DNA of 64,000 nt from Phycisphaerae bacterium (GCA_016927755.1 JAFGLZ010000152.1:1-64000), one strand, 5' to 3'. Shown: positions 44,147-55,764, counted from the stretch's first letter. Numbers and translations are program-made. Notes: generated from the sequence alone by a model not told the origin.

Positions 44147-47100
44147 CTAGGAGGGCTTGTTCCGCCGGCTCCTCTCGAGGGCCTCCCGCACCCTGTGCAG
44201 GAGATCTTTGGGATTGTAAGGCTTCTGGATCAGGTCATACCCCTCCTCCGGCAGAGAGCCGGTTTCGAGAACATTGTAGCTGTACCCGCTGCTGAAGATC
44301 ACGGGTAAGTTGGGGTGCGTTTCACTGATGGTGTCGTAGACGACCCGGCCGCTCTTCTTCGGCATGACGACGTCGAGCAAGGCCAGGTTGATCCGCGCGC
44401 GGTACTGGCTGAACAGATCCAGGGCCTCTTGGCCGTCCCGAGCGGCAATGACCGTGTAGCCGGCGCCGCCGAGGACACGGATCGTCAGGTCTCGGACCAG
44501 CTCGTCGTCCTCGGCGACGAGGATGGTCTCCGATCCGCCCGGCGTTTCGCGCTGCCCGGGCGTCCTAGACTGTTCGCGGCTGTCCGGTTCTTCTTGGGTG
44601 GGAAGGTAGATCCGAAACGTGCTGCCCTTGCCCGGCTCGCTGTACACGCTGATGTCGCCTTCGTGGCGCTTCACGATGGCGTAGACCGTCGCCAGCCCTA
44701 GGCCCGTGCCCTTGCCGACCTCCTTGGTCGTGAAGAAGGGCTCGAACACGCGGTCGCGGATCTCGGCGGGGATTCCGACGCCAGTGTCGGAGACGGCCAG
44801 TGAGACGTAATCCCCCTCCAACGCCCACGGGTGTTCCTCAACGTAGTGGCGGTCGAAATGCGCCCGGCCGGTCTCGATCACGATTCGTCCGCCGTCGGGC
44901 ATGGCGTCGCGCGCGTTGACGCAGAGGTTCATCAGGACCTGCTCGATCTGGCCGAGGTCCGCGTACACGGTGCCGATGTCGCTGCCCGGCACGACGCTCA
45001 GCTCGATATGCTCCCCGATGACGCGTCGCAGCATCTTCATCAGTCCGGCGACGACGTCGTTGAGATCGAGATACCGCGGCCGGAGGGTCTCGCGTCGGCT
45101 GAAGGCGAGCAGTTGCCGGACCAGCACCGCCGCACGGTCCGAGGCCTTTAGCACCTCCTTCAGATCCGCGTGAGCCGGGTTCGCCTGTGGGACCTCCAGG
45201 AGGGCCATTTCCGTGTATCCTTGGATGCCCTGAAGGAGGTTGTTGAAGTCGTGGGCGACGCCTCCGGCGAGCTGCCCGACGGCCTCCATCTTCTGGGAAT
45301 GACGGAGCTGCTCCTCGAGCTTGGTTCTCTCTTCCTCTGCCCGTTTGCGCTCGGTGATGTCGTGAGATAGGATTTGCGCGGCAATCACTCTGCCACCGGC
45401 GTCGCGCAGGGGCTGCGTCTTGGATAGCAGCCACCGCATGCCATTGGCAAACTCAATGAGATCCTCATCGTCTCTCGGCTTTCCCGTCCTGATGACGCCT
45501 TGCACGCGCTTCATGTACTCGTGGCCCGCTCCCGGATGGAGCTCAGGGAACGATTTTCCGATGAACTGCTCGGCGCTTCCCCCTAGGAGCGACGCCACGG
45601 TCTTGTTCATCAGCAGGCAGACGCCGCGTTCGTCGTACACCGACACGAGGGCGTCGATGTTGTCGAACAGCAGCCGATACTTCTCCTCGCTTTCTCGAAG
45701 GGTCCGGAGCGTCAGCAGGCTGCTTAGCGCGTCGGCGATGCGCCGGCCGATCTCCTTGAAGAGCCTTTGTTCCTCCAGAGACCACACCCGCGCATGCGAG
45801 CATTGGTGCATGCCGAACAGCCAGGGGCGGTCCGCCCGGGGACGAATGGCCAAGAGCATCTGCGACTGAGCCGAGAAGGACCGAGCGGCGTCCGACAGCG
45901 GCCTGCCGGACGACGGATCTTGAACGACCGGGTCTTCGGATTCCAGTACCTCTCTCATGCTCCGCCGAACTTGGTCCGTCACGGGGAGCTCGCCGCCTCT
46001 GGCCAAGGGACCGGGATACTCGGGTCGCGTTCGTTCCAGCGTGATACGCGCGGTGGACGCCGCCGGATCGCAGGGGTGGAGCAGCCAGACGCGATCGCAT
46101 CCGTACAGATCGAGGACCTCGTCGAGAACGCGTCCCATTGCCTCGTCCACGTCGGTCGATTCTCGGATCGCCCGGTCGATCCGCTCCAGACTCTCGAGGA
46201 ATCGAACATACGCTTCGTGCTCTCTCTCGGCCAGCTTGCGCTCGGTGATGTCCTGGACAACGCCCACGACGTGCGTGGGCTCGCCGTGGGTGTCGTACTG
46301 GCCTTCGAAGGTGCTGATCAGGTGCCGAAGCGATCCGTCCGGGCGGTAGATCTTCTGCTCGACCGTGCCCGGCCTGTGAAATCGGAGGGACTTCTCGATG
46401 ATCCGCATCGAGTGTTGCCACTCGTCGGGTGGATACCATTGGCGAACCGCTTCGACGTCCACCGGCGCGGTGCTCGGCTCACGCCCGAAGATCGCGAACA
46501 CCCCGTCGGTGCAATGCACCTCACCGGTACGTTGATTCCAGGCCCAACCTCCGATTCTGGCGATGCGCTGGGTCTGCCTGATCGTCCTTTCCCGATCCTT
46601 CAAGGCCTCCTCGGCGCGTCTTCGCTCGGTGATGTCCGAGACGATGCCCTCGATGGCCACGGGATGTCCGTCTTCGTCCCGCACCATCGCGTTGCGCTGG
46701 TGGATCCATCGCACGTTTCCGAGGGAATCCACGATCTGATACTCGTAGAAGGGCGGCATGTCCCCCTCCAGGAGTCTGGCCCACTGTGTCTCGAAGTACT
46801 CCTTCCAATCGGGGTGGATCACCTCGGCGATAAGCTTGGGCGTGCGGTACATCTCTTCCGGCGTGTATCCGAAGACCTCTGTTGCGGCCGGGCTGACGTA
46901 TTCGTAGATCCCCTCGGGCAGCGACATGCGATAGATCATGTCCGGAGCGTTCTCGGCCAGCCGGCGGAATCGCTCCTCGCTCTCGCGCAGGGTCTGATTC
47001 GTCTGGTTGAGCTCGGCCGTTCGCTCGCGGACGCGTTCTTCGAGCTCCTCTTGCCTTGCCAGCACCTCGCCCGCCATCGAGCGAATGGCCTCGGAGAGGG

Positions 47101-48010
47101 ACTGGATCTCGGCGACGGGATATCTCCTTGGCGGCTCCGCGGGAAGCTGTCCTTGACCGATGAGCGCCGCACTCCGCTCGAGTTCGCCGAGAGGTCTCAC
47201 GAGAAGCCATCTGCCGAACAGAAACGTCGCGCCCCCCGCCACCACGATCAGCAACAGGCTGAACGCTCCTGCCTTCTCGAGCAATGCGATCTGCCCCCTC
47301 AGGATGGTGCTCGTATCGGCCGTGTAGGCAAGCTCGATGCCCAGTTCGGGTATCGGCCGCTTCCCGGGTGTGCCTTGCCTGGCGCTTCCGACGGCCAGAA
47401 TCTCGCGGCCGTCCTTCAGCAGGACCAGCCGGCCTCGCTTGGCTCTGTCGTCCAGTTCCTGGGTGGACGAAACGGCCGCAATGGGGATCTCGACGAGAAG
47501 GGCGCCCTCGACGGCGTCTCGCCCACGGACGGGCACACCGAGCCACAGGGCGCCTTGGCGCCCTTCATGACAGTAAACGCGCCACAGCGTGTCGGCATCA
47601 CCGCCTAACAGGGGCCCGAGATCGTCACGCGGGACTTGCGGATGGCCCGGTTCCATGTCGTGAAGGAGCGTCCCCTCGCGATTGAAGAGCGACAGGCGGT
47701 GTCGCTGCCCGGCGATCGACAGCGATTCGAGGTAATCGACCGCGCCCCGCAACGCCGTCTCGGGCCGCGCCACTCCTTGACAAATGACTTGGCGGCCTGC
47801 GATGTCGTGCAGGATCGCCGTTCGGTCGGCGGCGTATCCCCGCAGCCGCGAGGAGACATCGTCCAGCCGCTCCTCGGTATCGGAGTCGATCTCGTCCTGG
47901 AAGATGTGCTGGAATCCAAGGGTTGTCCCCACCGCCCCCACCCCTGCCAGAAGCAGCAGGCATACCGCCACGATCGAGCCGAAGACTCGAGATACAGGCT
48001 GGGCTTTCAC
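44147..48010 (-). CDS. Multi-PAS/GAF hybrid sensor histidine kinase with C-terminal receiver
   Basis: Two TMs + HAMP-like region, several PAS/PAC, GAF-like, [65 protein letters not shown]...[13 protein letters not shown]. Confidence 0.93.
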   Translation of the reverse strand: MKAQPVSRVFGSIVAVCLLLLAGVGAVGTTLGFQHIFQDEIDSDTEERLDDVSSRLRGYAADRTAILHDIAGRQVICQGVARPETALRGAVDYLESLSIAGQRHRLSLFNREGTLLHDMEPGHPQVPRDDLGPLLGGDADTLWRVYCHEGRQGALWLGVPVRGRDAVEGALLVEIPIAAVSSTQELDDRAKRGRLVLLKDGREILAVGSARQGTPGKRPIPELGIELAYTADTSTILRGQIALLEKAGAFSLLLIVVAGGATFLFGRWLLVRPLGELERSAALIGQGQLPAEPPRRYPVAEIQSLSEAIRSMAGEVLARQEELEERVRERTAELNQTNQTLRESEERFRRLAENAPDMIYRMSLPEGIYEYVSPAATEVFGYTPEEMYRTPKLIAEVIHPDWKEYFETQWARLLEGDMPPFYEYQIVDSLGNVRWIHQRNAMVRDEDGHPVAIEGIVSDITERRRAEEALKDRERTIRQTQRIARIGGWAWNQRTGEVHCTDGVFAIFGREPSTAPVDVEAVRQWYPPDEWQHSMRIIEKSLRFHRPGTVEQKIYRPDGSLRHLISTFEGQYDTHGEPTHVVGVVQDITERKLAEREHEAYVRFLESLERIDRAIRESTDVDEAMGRVLDEVLDLYGCDRVWLLHPCDPAASTARITLERTRPEYPGPLARGGELPVTDQVRRSMREVLESEDPVVQDPSSGRPLSDAARSFSAQSQMLLAIRPRADRPWLFGMHQCSHARVWSLEEQRLFKEIGRRIADALSSLLTLRTLRESEEKYRLLFDNIDALVSVYDERGVCLLMNKTVASLLGGSAEQFIGKSFPELHPGAGHEYMKRVQGVIRTGKPRDDEDLIEFANGMRWLLSKTQPLRDAGGRVIAAQILSHDITERKRAEEERTKLEEQLRHSQKMEAVGQLAGGVAHDFNNLLQGIQGYTEMALLEVPQANPAHADLKEVLKASDRAAVLVRQLLAFSRRETLRPRYLDLNDVVAGLMKMLRRVIGEHIELSVVPGSDIGTVYADLGQIEQVLMNLCVNARDAMPDGGRIVIETGRAHFDRHYVEEHPWALEGDYVSLAVSDTGVGIPAEIRDRVFEPFFTTKEVGKGTGLGLATVYAIVKRHEGDISVYSEPGKGSTFRIYLPTQEEPDSREQSRTPGQRETPGGSETILVAEDDELVRDLTIRVLGGAGYTVIAARDGQEALDLFSQYRARINLALLDVVMPKKSGRVVYDTISETHPNLPVIFSSGYSYNVLETGSLPEEGYDLIQKPYNPKDLLHRVREALERSRRNKPS

Positions 48011-48279
48011 GTCGGGTTACTCCTGTCCTGCCGGGCGCGATGGTCTCGGCGGCAGCGCGTGACCCACGCTGGTTCCGCCCCGCACTTCCATCGCCAAAGC
48101 CCTCAATCGCAACAAAACGGCTAACCGCCGCCCCAGGAATCGGCGGGCCCAAATGATGTGGTGGACACTTGCGCCAGTGTCTCCATAATGCGGGCATTCC
48201 GTCAAGCTTGATCCGGAATTGCTCGTAGTCGAGGACTCGCCGCAGGCATCGGGGATCGGCTTGGGGGCGCGGGGGCCGC

Positions 48280-49431
48280 CTACCCCTCCGCGCGGAAGCC
48301 CCAGTTCAGGAGCGTCTTGCGCAGGGAGCCGCTCCCGTTGACGACGGTCAGGAGTGTATTGAAAAACTCGCGACGGATCGGATAGTCCTTGCGGAGCTGA
48401 TCAAATCGCTTGCCTCGCTCTGCCGACGGCGTATCGAGCACCGCTCGGAGTCGAGCGTCGTCGGCCTCGATGTCATAAACCGACTTGACCGCCTCCCGAA
48501 GCACGTCCTGATCGCGCCGCCCGGCCGCGTCGATGGTCAGCTCGGGAACCGTCGGCGGGGGCAGGCACTCGGACGGGTCCCAGGTCTCGGTCAGATCGAA
48601 CGTTCGGCAAACGGCGTCGAACAGCATCTTCGTGCCCGCGACCTTGCCGTCGAAGCTGTAGCCGGCGATGTGGGGCGATCCGATCTGCACCTGCTTCAGT
48701 AGCTCGACGTCGATGTCCGGCTCGTTCTCCCAGACGTCCAGGCAGGCCGCGAGGGTCTTGCCCTCGTTCAGGGCGTTGAGCAGCGCCTTGTTGTCGACGA
48801 CGGGGCCTCGGCCCGAGTTCATCAGGACGGCTCCCGGCCTCAGTCGGGAGATTCGGGCGGCGTCAAACAGGTGGACCGTCTTGTCCACGCCCTCGCGGTT
48901 GAGGGGCGTGTGAAGGGTGACGACGTCGCATTCCCCGCTGATCGTGTCCAGACCGACGAACGGATCCCCGCCCTCGGCCCGAGCGCGGGGCGGGTCGTTC
49001 TGGAGCACTCGCATCCCCATCGCCGAGGCGTCGCGGACGACCAGGCGGCCGATGTTGCCGACGCCGACCACGCCCAGCGTCAGCCGCGGCAGATCGAGCT
49101 CGAGCCGCTCGCCCAGCGTCAGCAACTGGGCCATCACGTACTCGGCGACGCTGTTGGCGTTGCTGCCGGCCGCGCTGGAGAAGGCGATGCCGCGCGAGGC
49201 GAGATGGGCGGTGTCGACGTGATCCGTCCCGATGGTCGCGGTGCCCACGAACCGCGCGTTCGAGCCGGCCAGCAGGTCCGCATTGACCTTCGTCACGGAT
49301 CGGACGAGCAAGACGTCGGCGCTCGCGACGTCCGCATCCGTCATCGTTCTACCCGCCAGTGTTCGGACCGTCCCCAGACGGTCGAAGGCCTCGTGTACGT
49401 ACGGGATGTTCTCGTCGGCGACAATGTGCAT
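48280..49431 (-). CDS. pdxB: 4-phosphoerythronate dehydrogenase
   Basis: MHIVADENIPYVHEAFDRLGTVRTLAGR, VVGVGNIGRLVV, NSGRGPVVDN, SPHIAGYSFDGKVAGT characteristic of PdxB. Confidence 0.92.
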   Translation of the reverse strand: MHIVADENIPYVHEAFDRLGTVRTLAGRTMTDADVASADVLLVRSVTKVNADLLAGSNARFVGTATIGTDHVDTAHLASRGIAFSSAAGSNANSVAEYVMAQLLTLGERLELDLPRLTLGVVGVGNIGRLVVRDASAMGMRVLQNDPPRARAEGGDPFVGLDTISGECDVVTLHTPLNREGVDKTVHLFDAARISRLRPGAVLMNSGRGPVVDNKALLNALNEGKTLAACLDVWENEPDIDVELLKQVQIGSPHIAGYSFDGKVAGTKMLFDAVCRTFDLTETWDPSECLPPPTVPELTIDAAGRRDQDVLREAVKSVYDIEADDARLRAVLDTPSAERGKRFDQLRKDYPIRREFFNTLLTVVNGSGSLRKTLLNWGFRAEG

Positions 49432-49775
49432 GAAACGGTGCTTCCTCATCGCTACGGTGGTGCCCAGGTCGCACGGCGCCGCGTGGACCTCCGGTCAACA
49501 AGCCAGACTCGCACGCAAGCGTAGTAGCTCGGGCGTTGATCGTCCAGTCCGTCGGGGAAGAGGGCGGTACCGGGCGTGTCGGGAGCGTTTGGCGGGGTCG
49601 GATCGCGATGAATGGGCACGAGCCGGAAAGCGTTGCGGCCTCCCTCCCGCTGCGTTTGCGGGTGGGAGGCCGACAACGAGGTTGATCTGACCGCCGAGGG
49701 ATCGGTTCCGGCCGCGAGGGGGGGTAGGGGGGGAAAGAGGCTGTTGCCGCTTATACAGCCGGAACGAGCGACCCC

Positions 49776-49907
49776 CTAGAGCGCGAGACCAGCCAGTGCG
49801 ACCGCATCGAGCAACGACAGCCCGCACCCGCCGCAAGCGGGCAGCGTGCCAACCGCCAGGGCCGCCAGAGCCAACACGATCTTGAGGTTACATTTCGCGA
49901 ACGTCAT
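49776..49907 (-). CDS. Small Cys-rich secreted-type peptide (43 aa)
   Basis: MTFAKCNLKIVLALAALAVGTLPACGGCGLSLLDAVALAGLAL; hydrophobic leader followed by CGGCG. Confidence 0.35.
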   Translation of the reverse strand: MTFAKCNLKIVLALAALAVGTLPACGGCGLSLLDAVALAGLAL

Positions 49908-50162
49908 CCACACACTCCTTTGCGCCATGCGTCCCCGGCTCGCCGCGTGGCAAACACCACGGATCTCCGGGGCAGATGCCGTGCCGGTTCGGAGGGAAAT
50001 CGCGGATCGGCCTCGGGCCGCGGACAGCGCGGACATTCTCGGACGGTCGACGGAGGAGACCGTGACCGGGGCGCAGTCGCTGCGCCGGGGCGGGAGGTCT
50101 TTGCGCGGGGACTCGCGAGCCGGACGCCCGCGCTACGCGGGCGCGAGATCGCGCACGGCGAT

Positions 50163-51446
50163 TCAGCCTTCGCCCAGGAGGAGACTCAAACGCTTCTCCG
50201 ACTGGATCATCGAGCGGACGGTGTGGTAGCTGATCTTCCACGCGTGGCCGAGGTAGTCCCATTGGACGGTGCCGTCGCGGTTGAGCAGGGCGTACCATTC
50301 GCCTACGTCGTGATTGATGTTGTGGTTCCAGACGAAGTCGAAGACCTGGCCGAAGGCCTCCCAGTACACGTCCTCCTTGAAGAGGACGCAGGCGTCGAGC
50401 ATTCCGACGAGGGCCTCGGCCTGCTGCCAGAATTCTTTCTCGTCATTGATCGTCGGGGCGTCGTTCGGACCTTCGACGAAGATCCCGCCGTACTCGCGGT
50501 CGATTCCGTACCGAACGCAGTGATCGTAGAGCTTGCGGATGACCTCGGTGTAATCGCCGGAGTGCTCGCCGAGGATCTTGCCCGCGTGGTTGAGCAGCCA
50601 TCCGAACTCGACGTTGTGCCCGTAGTTGGTGTTGTTCATCGGCCGGCCCTCGTCCTGCTCGGCGTCTCGATCGCTGCCCCAGACGGCCTTGAAGATGATG
50701 GCCCGCAGCGGCTCGAGCGCCAGAGAGAACTGGCTGATCCCCGTGCCGTGCGTCGGCTCGAGCATCTTGGTCAGCAGCAAGTCGATGACCTCCAACAGGC
50801 GCCGGCGATGGACCACGCTGCCCGTCAATTCGTAGAGCGTGGTCAGGGCCTCCATCATGTGCATGTGAACGTCGAGGGACTTGCGGTCGCCGCCGTAGGC
50901 GCCGCCGGGCTTGAGCGACCAATCGCGCTTCAGCATCTCGTAGTAGCCGCCGTATCGCGTGTCGATGACGTGGCGGCACAGGTCGTCGTAGGTCCGCAGG
51001 GCGTATTCCCGCGCGAGCTCGCTGCCCGTGGCCAGGGCCAGCTCGGACAGGCTGTACATGGCGAAGTCGTGGCCGTAGATGATCTTGCTGTCGTCGAGAA
51101 CCTTGCCGCGTCGGTCGGTGACCCAATACCAGCCGCCGCAGGCCGTGTCCCGGAAGTGCTCGACGAGGAACTTGGCGCCGTCCTCGGCGATCTTGGCGCA
51201 CCGGCCGTCGCCGAGCCCGGCGCGGTGGGCTGACGCCATGGTGAAGATCATCCGTGTCTGGCAGACGAGCGTCTTGTCCGTCTCGCCGGTGGGCTTGCCG
51301 TTACGGTCGAAGTAGGTCAAAAACCCGCCGCATTCCGTGTCGACCGAGTTGTCGATCCAGAACGGCAGGAGCTTCTCCCGCAGGTACGTGGCGATCTGAT
51401 CCCGCGTCGCCCGAATGTCGTCCGCCGAAACCGTCCAAGCACACAT
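50163..51446 (-). CDS. N-acylglucosamine 2-epimerase/cellobiose-mannobiose 2-epimerase family protein
   Basis: CGGFLTYFDRNGKP, KIIYGHDFAMYSLSE, NYGHNVEFGWLL, EFWQQAEALVGMLDA. Confidence 0.9.
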   Translation of the reverse strand: MCAWTVSADDIRATRDQIATYLREKLLPFWIDNSVDTECGGFLTYFDRNGKPTGETDKTLVCQTRMIFTMASAHRAGLGDGRCAKIAEDGAKFLVEHFRDTACGGWYWVTDRRGKVLDDSKIIYGHDFAMYSLSELALATGSELAREYALRTYDDLCRHVIDTRYGGYYEMLKRDWSLKPGGAYGGDRKSLDVHMHMMEALTTLYELTGSVVHRRRLLEVIDLLLTKMLEPTHGTGISQFSLALEPLRAIIFKAVWGSDRDAEQDEGRPMNNTNYGHNVEFGWLLNHAGKILGEHSGDYTEVIRKLYDHCVRYGIDREYGGIFVEGPNDAPTINDEKEFWQQAEALVGMLDACVLFKEDVYWEAFGQVFDFVWNHNINHDVGEWYALLNRDGTVQWDYLGHAWKISYHTVRSMIQSEKRLSLLLGEG

Positions 51447-51724
51447 GCTGAGCCTCCTGAAGAAGAATCCGCTGGCTGCCAAGCGTATCCCGCCCGTTCC
51501 GGCGCGTCCAGTACTCCACTCGCCGGGAGTCGCTCCCCTCGTCTGGAATGCTCGGACCTTGCCTGTGCCGCACCGCGTGAAGCGCATCGACGGATTGCCT
51601 GGCGCATCAGATTGAATAGAATGAGCCTGCGTATTCGGCGGCGAGCCACGGGAATCGCCCGGCGGATGTGATGCGGGCGCGGGCGGACGTCTTGGGCAAC
51701 GTGCGCCAAGAAGGGAGACCAGTC

Positions 51725-53572
51725 ATGCGTTCCTTGATGATCGCGAGTTTGGTGATGTTGGCGGGGCCGCTGACGTCGCTGGCGGGCTCGGACGATGACG
51801 TGATGAAGGTGCTGCGCTCGCGCATGGCGCGCAAGCATATCAACATGGGCCGGTACGTGATGGCCTTCTACTACCCGTGGTACGGCACGGAGAAGTCGGG
51901 CGACCGGTCCCGGCACTGGGGCAACTGGGACGCGGCCAAGAAGGACGCGCCCCAATCCCTGCGGTGGCCGGTCGGCGGGCCCTACGACTCCACGGACCCG
52001 GCCGTCGTCGATCGTCACATGCGACAGTTCGCCGAGGCCGGCATCGACGTGGCGATCGTCAGTTGGTGGGGGCCCGGGGACCATACCGACAAGGCCATGC
52101 CGATCATCCTCGACCACGCGGCCAAGCATGGCCTCAAGGTGACCGTGTACTTCGAGGTCGTCCGGAGCAAGCCGCCCACCGTCGAGTCCGCCGTGTCCGA
52201 CCTCGACTATCTGGCCGGCAGGTACGCGTCGCATCCGGCATGGCTGCGGGTCGGGTCCTATCCGGTGATCTTCCTCTACGGACGGGTCATGGGCCAACTC
52301 GACGAAGTGGAGTGGATCCGCGCCCTGGACCTCTCCCGCCGTCAGTCGGGCGCGAACTGGATCGCCATCGCCGACGGCATCCGCGCCGGCTACGGCGCCC
52401 TGTTCGACGGGATCCACGGCTACAACACGATGGGGTCTTACCTTAATCAGCCGGAGTCGTCCTGGCCCGAGATCGCGCGGGCCCACATGACCAGCGCCAT
52501 TCGATACGCCAGGCCGAACGCCCACATCGCGTGCGCGACGATCGTGCCCGGCTACGACGATACGAAGATCCGCAAGCCGGGCGCCGCCCTCGATCGGGCC
52601 GACGGGCGGCTCTACGACGCCCAGTGGAAGGTCGCGCTCGAGACGCAGCCCGACTGGATCCTCATCACGTCCTTCAACGAATGGCACGAGGGCAGCGAGA
52701 TCGAGCCTTCGGCCGAACTGCGTGACAAGTACCTCAAAGCCACGGCGAAGTGGACGAAGCAGTGGCGGCAATCCAAGGGCAAGACGCCCGACAGCTCGGC
52801 CGTCAAGTCGACCCAGGAGGCCGACGCGGCCCTGCGCGGGGTCCTGGACCAGAAGATCCGTACCCGCATCGGCCTGCTGAACGGCATCGGTCCCGTCGGC
52901 ATGCGTCTGGTCCGCGTCACCACTCGGCTCGACACGGTCAAGCCCGCCGACCTCGTCGGCGGCAAGATCACGCCGAAGACGCATCGCGTGCTGATCTACA
53001 CGAGCGGCGAGGATTACCCGACGCGCGTCAATTCGGAGGACGACGTTCCCAAGGCGATCGCGAGCTACGTCGCGGCCGGTGGAAGCCTGATCGTCTTTGG
53101 CGATCAACCGTTCCCGTTCTTCTACGACGAGAATCGAAAGGCCGTCAACGCCGGTCGGATCTTCGATCTGCATCTGCTGGGGTCCCACCAGACCAAGAGC
53201 GGCAAGCCGTTCGACCAGGACAAGGGCCAAGCCGGCTTCGAGCGACCGGCGTCGGATCTGGGGCTGATGTTCGCGGTTGCCGGCGAGCTGCCGTCCCAAC
53301 CGTCGGTGCTGCCCTGGCCGGCCAGCGGCGACCAGCGATGGCGTCCGGCCTACCGTCCGCTCGATCGCGACCGCGATCGCCCGTTCTGGCCGCTGATGAA
53401 GCTCGTCGACAAGAACGGTCGGGACTGGGGCGAGGCCGTCGCCGTCTTCGGGTCACGGGACAAGCAGGCGGGAAACGTCGTGTACGCGTGGTTCCGTCTG
53501 GCCGACGTCGTGGGGCTCGACGGGTTCCTGGTCGACCTGCTACGCCTGGCGGTAACGCCGGCGCACAACTAG
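51725..53572 (+). CDS. Secreted GH99-like/endo-alpha-mannanase-type glycosidase
   Basis: Signal peptide; VMAFYYPWYGT, DVAIVSWWGPGDHTD, LKVTVYFEV, SFNEWHEGSEIEPS. Confidence 0.8.
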   Translation: MRSLMIASLVMLAGPLTSLAGSDDDVMKVLRSRMARKHINMGRYVMAFYYPWYGTEKSGDRSRHWGNWDAAKKDAPQSLRWPVGGPYDSTDPAVVDRHMRQFAEAGIDVAIVSWWGPGDHTDKAMPIILDHAAKHGLKVTVYFEVVRSKPPTVESAVSDLDYLAGRYASHPAWLRVGSYPVIFLYGRVMGQLDEVEWIRALDLSRRQSGANWIAIADGIRAGYGALFDGIHGYNTMGSYLNQPESSWPEIARAHMTSAIRYARPNAHIACATIVPGYDDTKIRKPGAALDRADGRLYDAQWKVALETQPDWILITSFNEWHEGSEIEPSAELRDKYLKATAKWTKQWRQSKGKTPDSSAVKSTQEADAALRGVLDQKIRTRIGLLNGIGPVGMRLVRVTTRLDTVKPADLVGGKITPKTHRVLIYTSGEDYPTRVNSEDDVPKAIASYVAAGGSLIVFGDQPFPFFYDENRKAVNAGRIFDLHLLGSHQTKSGKPFDQDKGQAGFERPASDLGLMFAVAGELPSQPSVLPWPASGDQRWRPAYRPLDRDRDRPFWPLMKLVDKNGRDWGEAVAVFGSRDKQAGNVVYAWFRLADVVGLDGFLVDLLRLAVTPAHN

Positions 53573-54981
53573 CCCTCGCCACCTGGCGGGGCCAGGCCCA
53601 ACCGCTTGAGCTTCCGCCACAGTGTCGTCTTGTCGATCCCCAACTCTCGGGCCGTGGCGAGACGATTCCAGCCGTTGCGCTCCAGCGCGTCACGGATCGC
53701 GCGGGCCTCGATCTCGGCCAGCGTCATGCCGGGCACGACCACGGCCTCATCCACGGGCAGGAACTGCCCGGGCAGGTGTTGCGGTTCGATGACGGGCCCG
53801 CGACACAGGATGAAGGCGTGCTCCATCGCGTTCTCGAGCTCGCGGACGTTCCCGGGCCAGTCATGCCGCATCAACCTTGCCATCACGCCGTCGCTGACGC
53901 CGGAGACGTCCTTTCCACGAAGGGCGTTGAACCGGGCGATGAAGTGCTCGACGAGGGGCGGGATGTCCTCGCGACGTTCCCGCAGGGGCGGCGCGCGGAG
54001 CCTGACCACGTTCACGCGATAGTAGAGATCCTGCCGGAATCGTCCCTCCGCGGTCAGCGCCTGTAGGTCCCGATTGGTCGCGCAGATCACGCGGACGTCC
54101 GCCTTGATCGTCTCGACGCCCCCAAGAGGCTCGTACTGCCGCTCCTGCAGCACGCGCAGCAGGCGAACCTGCAGCGCCGGGGATACGTCGCCGATCTCGT
54201 CGAGAAACAAGGTCCCTCCCGCGGCCAGCGCGAAGCGTCCCTTCTTCGGCTTGCGCGCGTCCGTAAAGGCGCCCGCCTCATAGCCGAAGAGCTCGCTCTC
54301 CAGCAGCGTGTCGGGCAGGGCGCCGCAGTTGACGGCCACGAAGGGCTTGCGTTTTCGACCGCTGAGATGGTGAATCGCCCTGGCCAGAAGCTCCTTGCCG
54401 GTGCCGCTTTCGCCCTCGATCAGCACCGTGCTGCCCGACTCGGCGACCTCGGGCAGGATCGCGAACAAACCGTGCATCAGGTGACTGCGGCTGACGATGT
54501 CCTCGAAGGCGTGCTGCTTGGCCAGCTCCCGGCGAAGCCGTTCGACGAGACTCAGATCGCGGAACGTCTCGACGCCGCCGATGACGTCGCCGCGCCGGTC
54601 TCGAAGCAGCGCGGTCGAGACGCTGATCGGGATGCGCCGCCCGTCAGTGGCCACGATCCAGATCTGCTTGTTGATGACGGGCTCGCCCGACTCCATCGTT
54701 CGCCGGAGCACGCAATCGCGCTCGCAGACGTTGGCGCGAAACACCTCGCAGCACGGCTTGCCGACGGCCTCATCGCGCGCGATGCCGATAGTCTCCTCGG
54801 CGGCTCGGTTGAAGGACGTGATCCGCCACTGGCGATCGACGGTGAAGACGCCGTCGGCGATGCTGTCGAGGACGACGTCGCCGTAGGTCTCGACCTGGGC
54901 GGGGGAATCGGCGCGGCTGCCTCGAGGTTTCCCGGGACTTCCCTTCGATGCGGAACCGCGCGCCTTTTTCGATGGGCTCAT
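53569..54981 (-). CDS. PAS-AAA+-HTH sigma-54-dependent enhancer-binding protein
   Basis: PAS; LIEGESGTGKELLARAIH; ESELFGYEAGAFTDARK; GTLFLDEIGD; Fis-type HTH WNRLATARELGIDKTTLWRKLKRLG. Confidence 0.95.
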   Translation of the reverse strand: MSPSKKARGSASKGSPGKPRGSRADSPAQVETYGDVVLDSIADGVFTVDRQWRITSFNRAAEETIGIARDEAVGKPCCEVFRANVCERDCVLRRTMESGEPVINKQIWIVATDGRRIPISVSTALLRDRRGDVIGGVETFRDLSLVERLRRELAKQHAFEDIVSRSHLMHGLFAILPEVAESGSTVLIEGESGTGKELLARAIHHLSGRKRKPFVAVNCGALPDTLLESELFGYEAGAFTDARKPKKGRFALAAGGTLFLDEIGDVSPALQVRLLRVLQERQYEPLGGVETIKADVRVICATNRDLQALTAEGRFRQDLYYRVNVVRLRAPPLRERREDIPPLVEHFIARFNALRGKDVSGVSDGVMARLMRHDWPGNVRELENAMEHAFILCRGPVIEPQHLPGQFLPVDEAVVVPGMTLAEIEARAIRDALERNGWNRLATARELGIDKTTLWRKLKRLGLAPPGGEG

Positions 54982-55344
54982 GGCATGCTCGTGCTTGCGT
55001 CTCCGTCGGCCATGCTATCAGAAGGCGCCGGATGCCTCAAAGTCCCTCGGCCGCTGCCCGACCGGAATCAGCGCGCTGTTCGGCGTTCCGGCCGATGCGC
55101 GAAGATTCCCCGTGCGATACGAGGAAAAACCTTGCGCCCTCTTGTTATCGGTCCTTGTCGTAACGCTGACCTCGTGGTTTTCGCGGCTTTTGGCGGATTG
55201 CAGCGGGATTTGACTAACCCGCAGCGCGACCATTTGCTATCATTGAAAAAAGTCAGGCCACACCTCCAGCGACTATGCGGCATCTAATCGGTGTGGGTTG
55301 CGGCCAGGCCCAATCGTCGGCGAGCCCAAGCGCGAGGACTATCG

Positions 55345-55644
55345 GTGACCGTGAAGAGCAAGACAATCGACGTCGTCATCTACACGCGTCCCTCCTGTCA
55401 GAGAACCCAAAGTGCACGCATTCTGCTGAACGATGCCCGTCGTCGTTTTCCGATCGAGATCCGAGAGTACGACGTGACGCTCGACGTCACGCTCGAGATC
55501 GCCTACGGAATCGACACGCCCGTGATTCTCATCGACGGCATCGAGAGGTTCCGGCGCGAGGTCAATGAGCACGAGCTCAATATCATCCTCCAGACCGTTC
55601 AGATGAAGAGGCGTCAACTCCGCCGACGAGAGCGAGAGACTTGA
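55345..55644 (+). CDS. Glutaredoxin-like (DUF836-type) protein
   Basis: IDVVIYTRPSCQRTQSARILL...IREYDVTLDVTLEIAYGIDTPVILIDGIERFR; GTG start, ORF extends to 55291. Confidence 0.6.
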   Translation: MTVKSKTIDVVIYTRPSCQRTQSARILLNDARRRFPIEIREYDVTLDVTLEIAYGIDTPVILIDGIERFRREVNEHELNIILQTVQMKRRQLRRRERET

Positions 55645-55764
55645 CGATCCGGTCTCGGCTCTAATGTCCCGGGTCTGAGCTGCCGCGAGGAGTTCCTTCT
55701 CCGAATCGAGCGTTCTAAGCTGCCTGCAGGAATGTTTGAACAGATAGCCAGGAATGGGTGGCCC

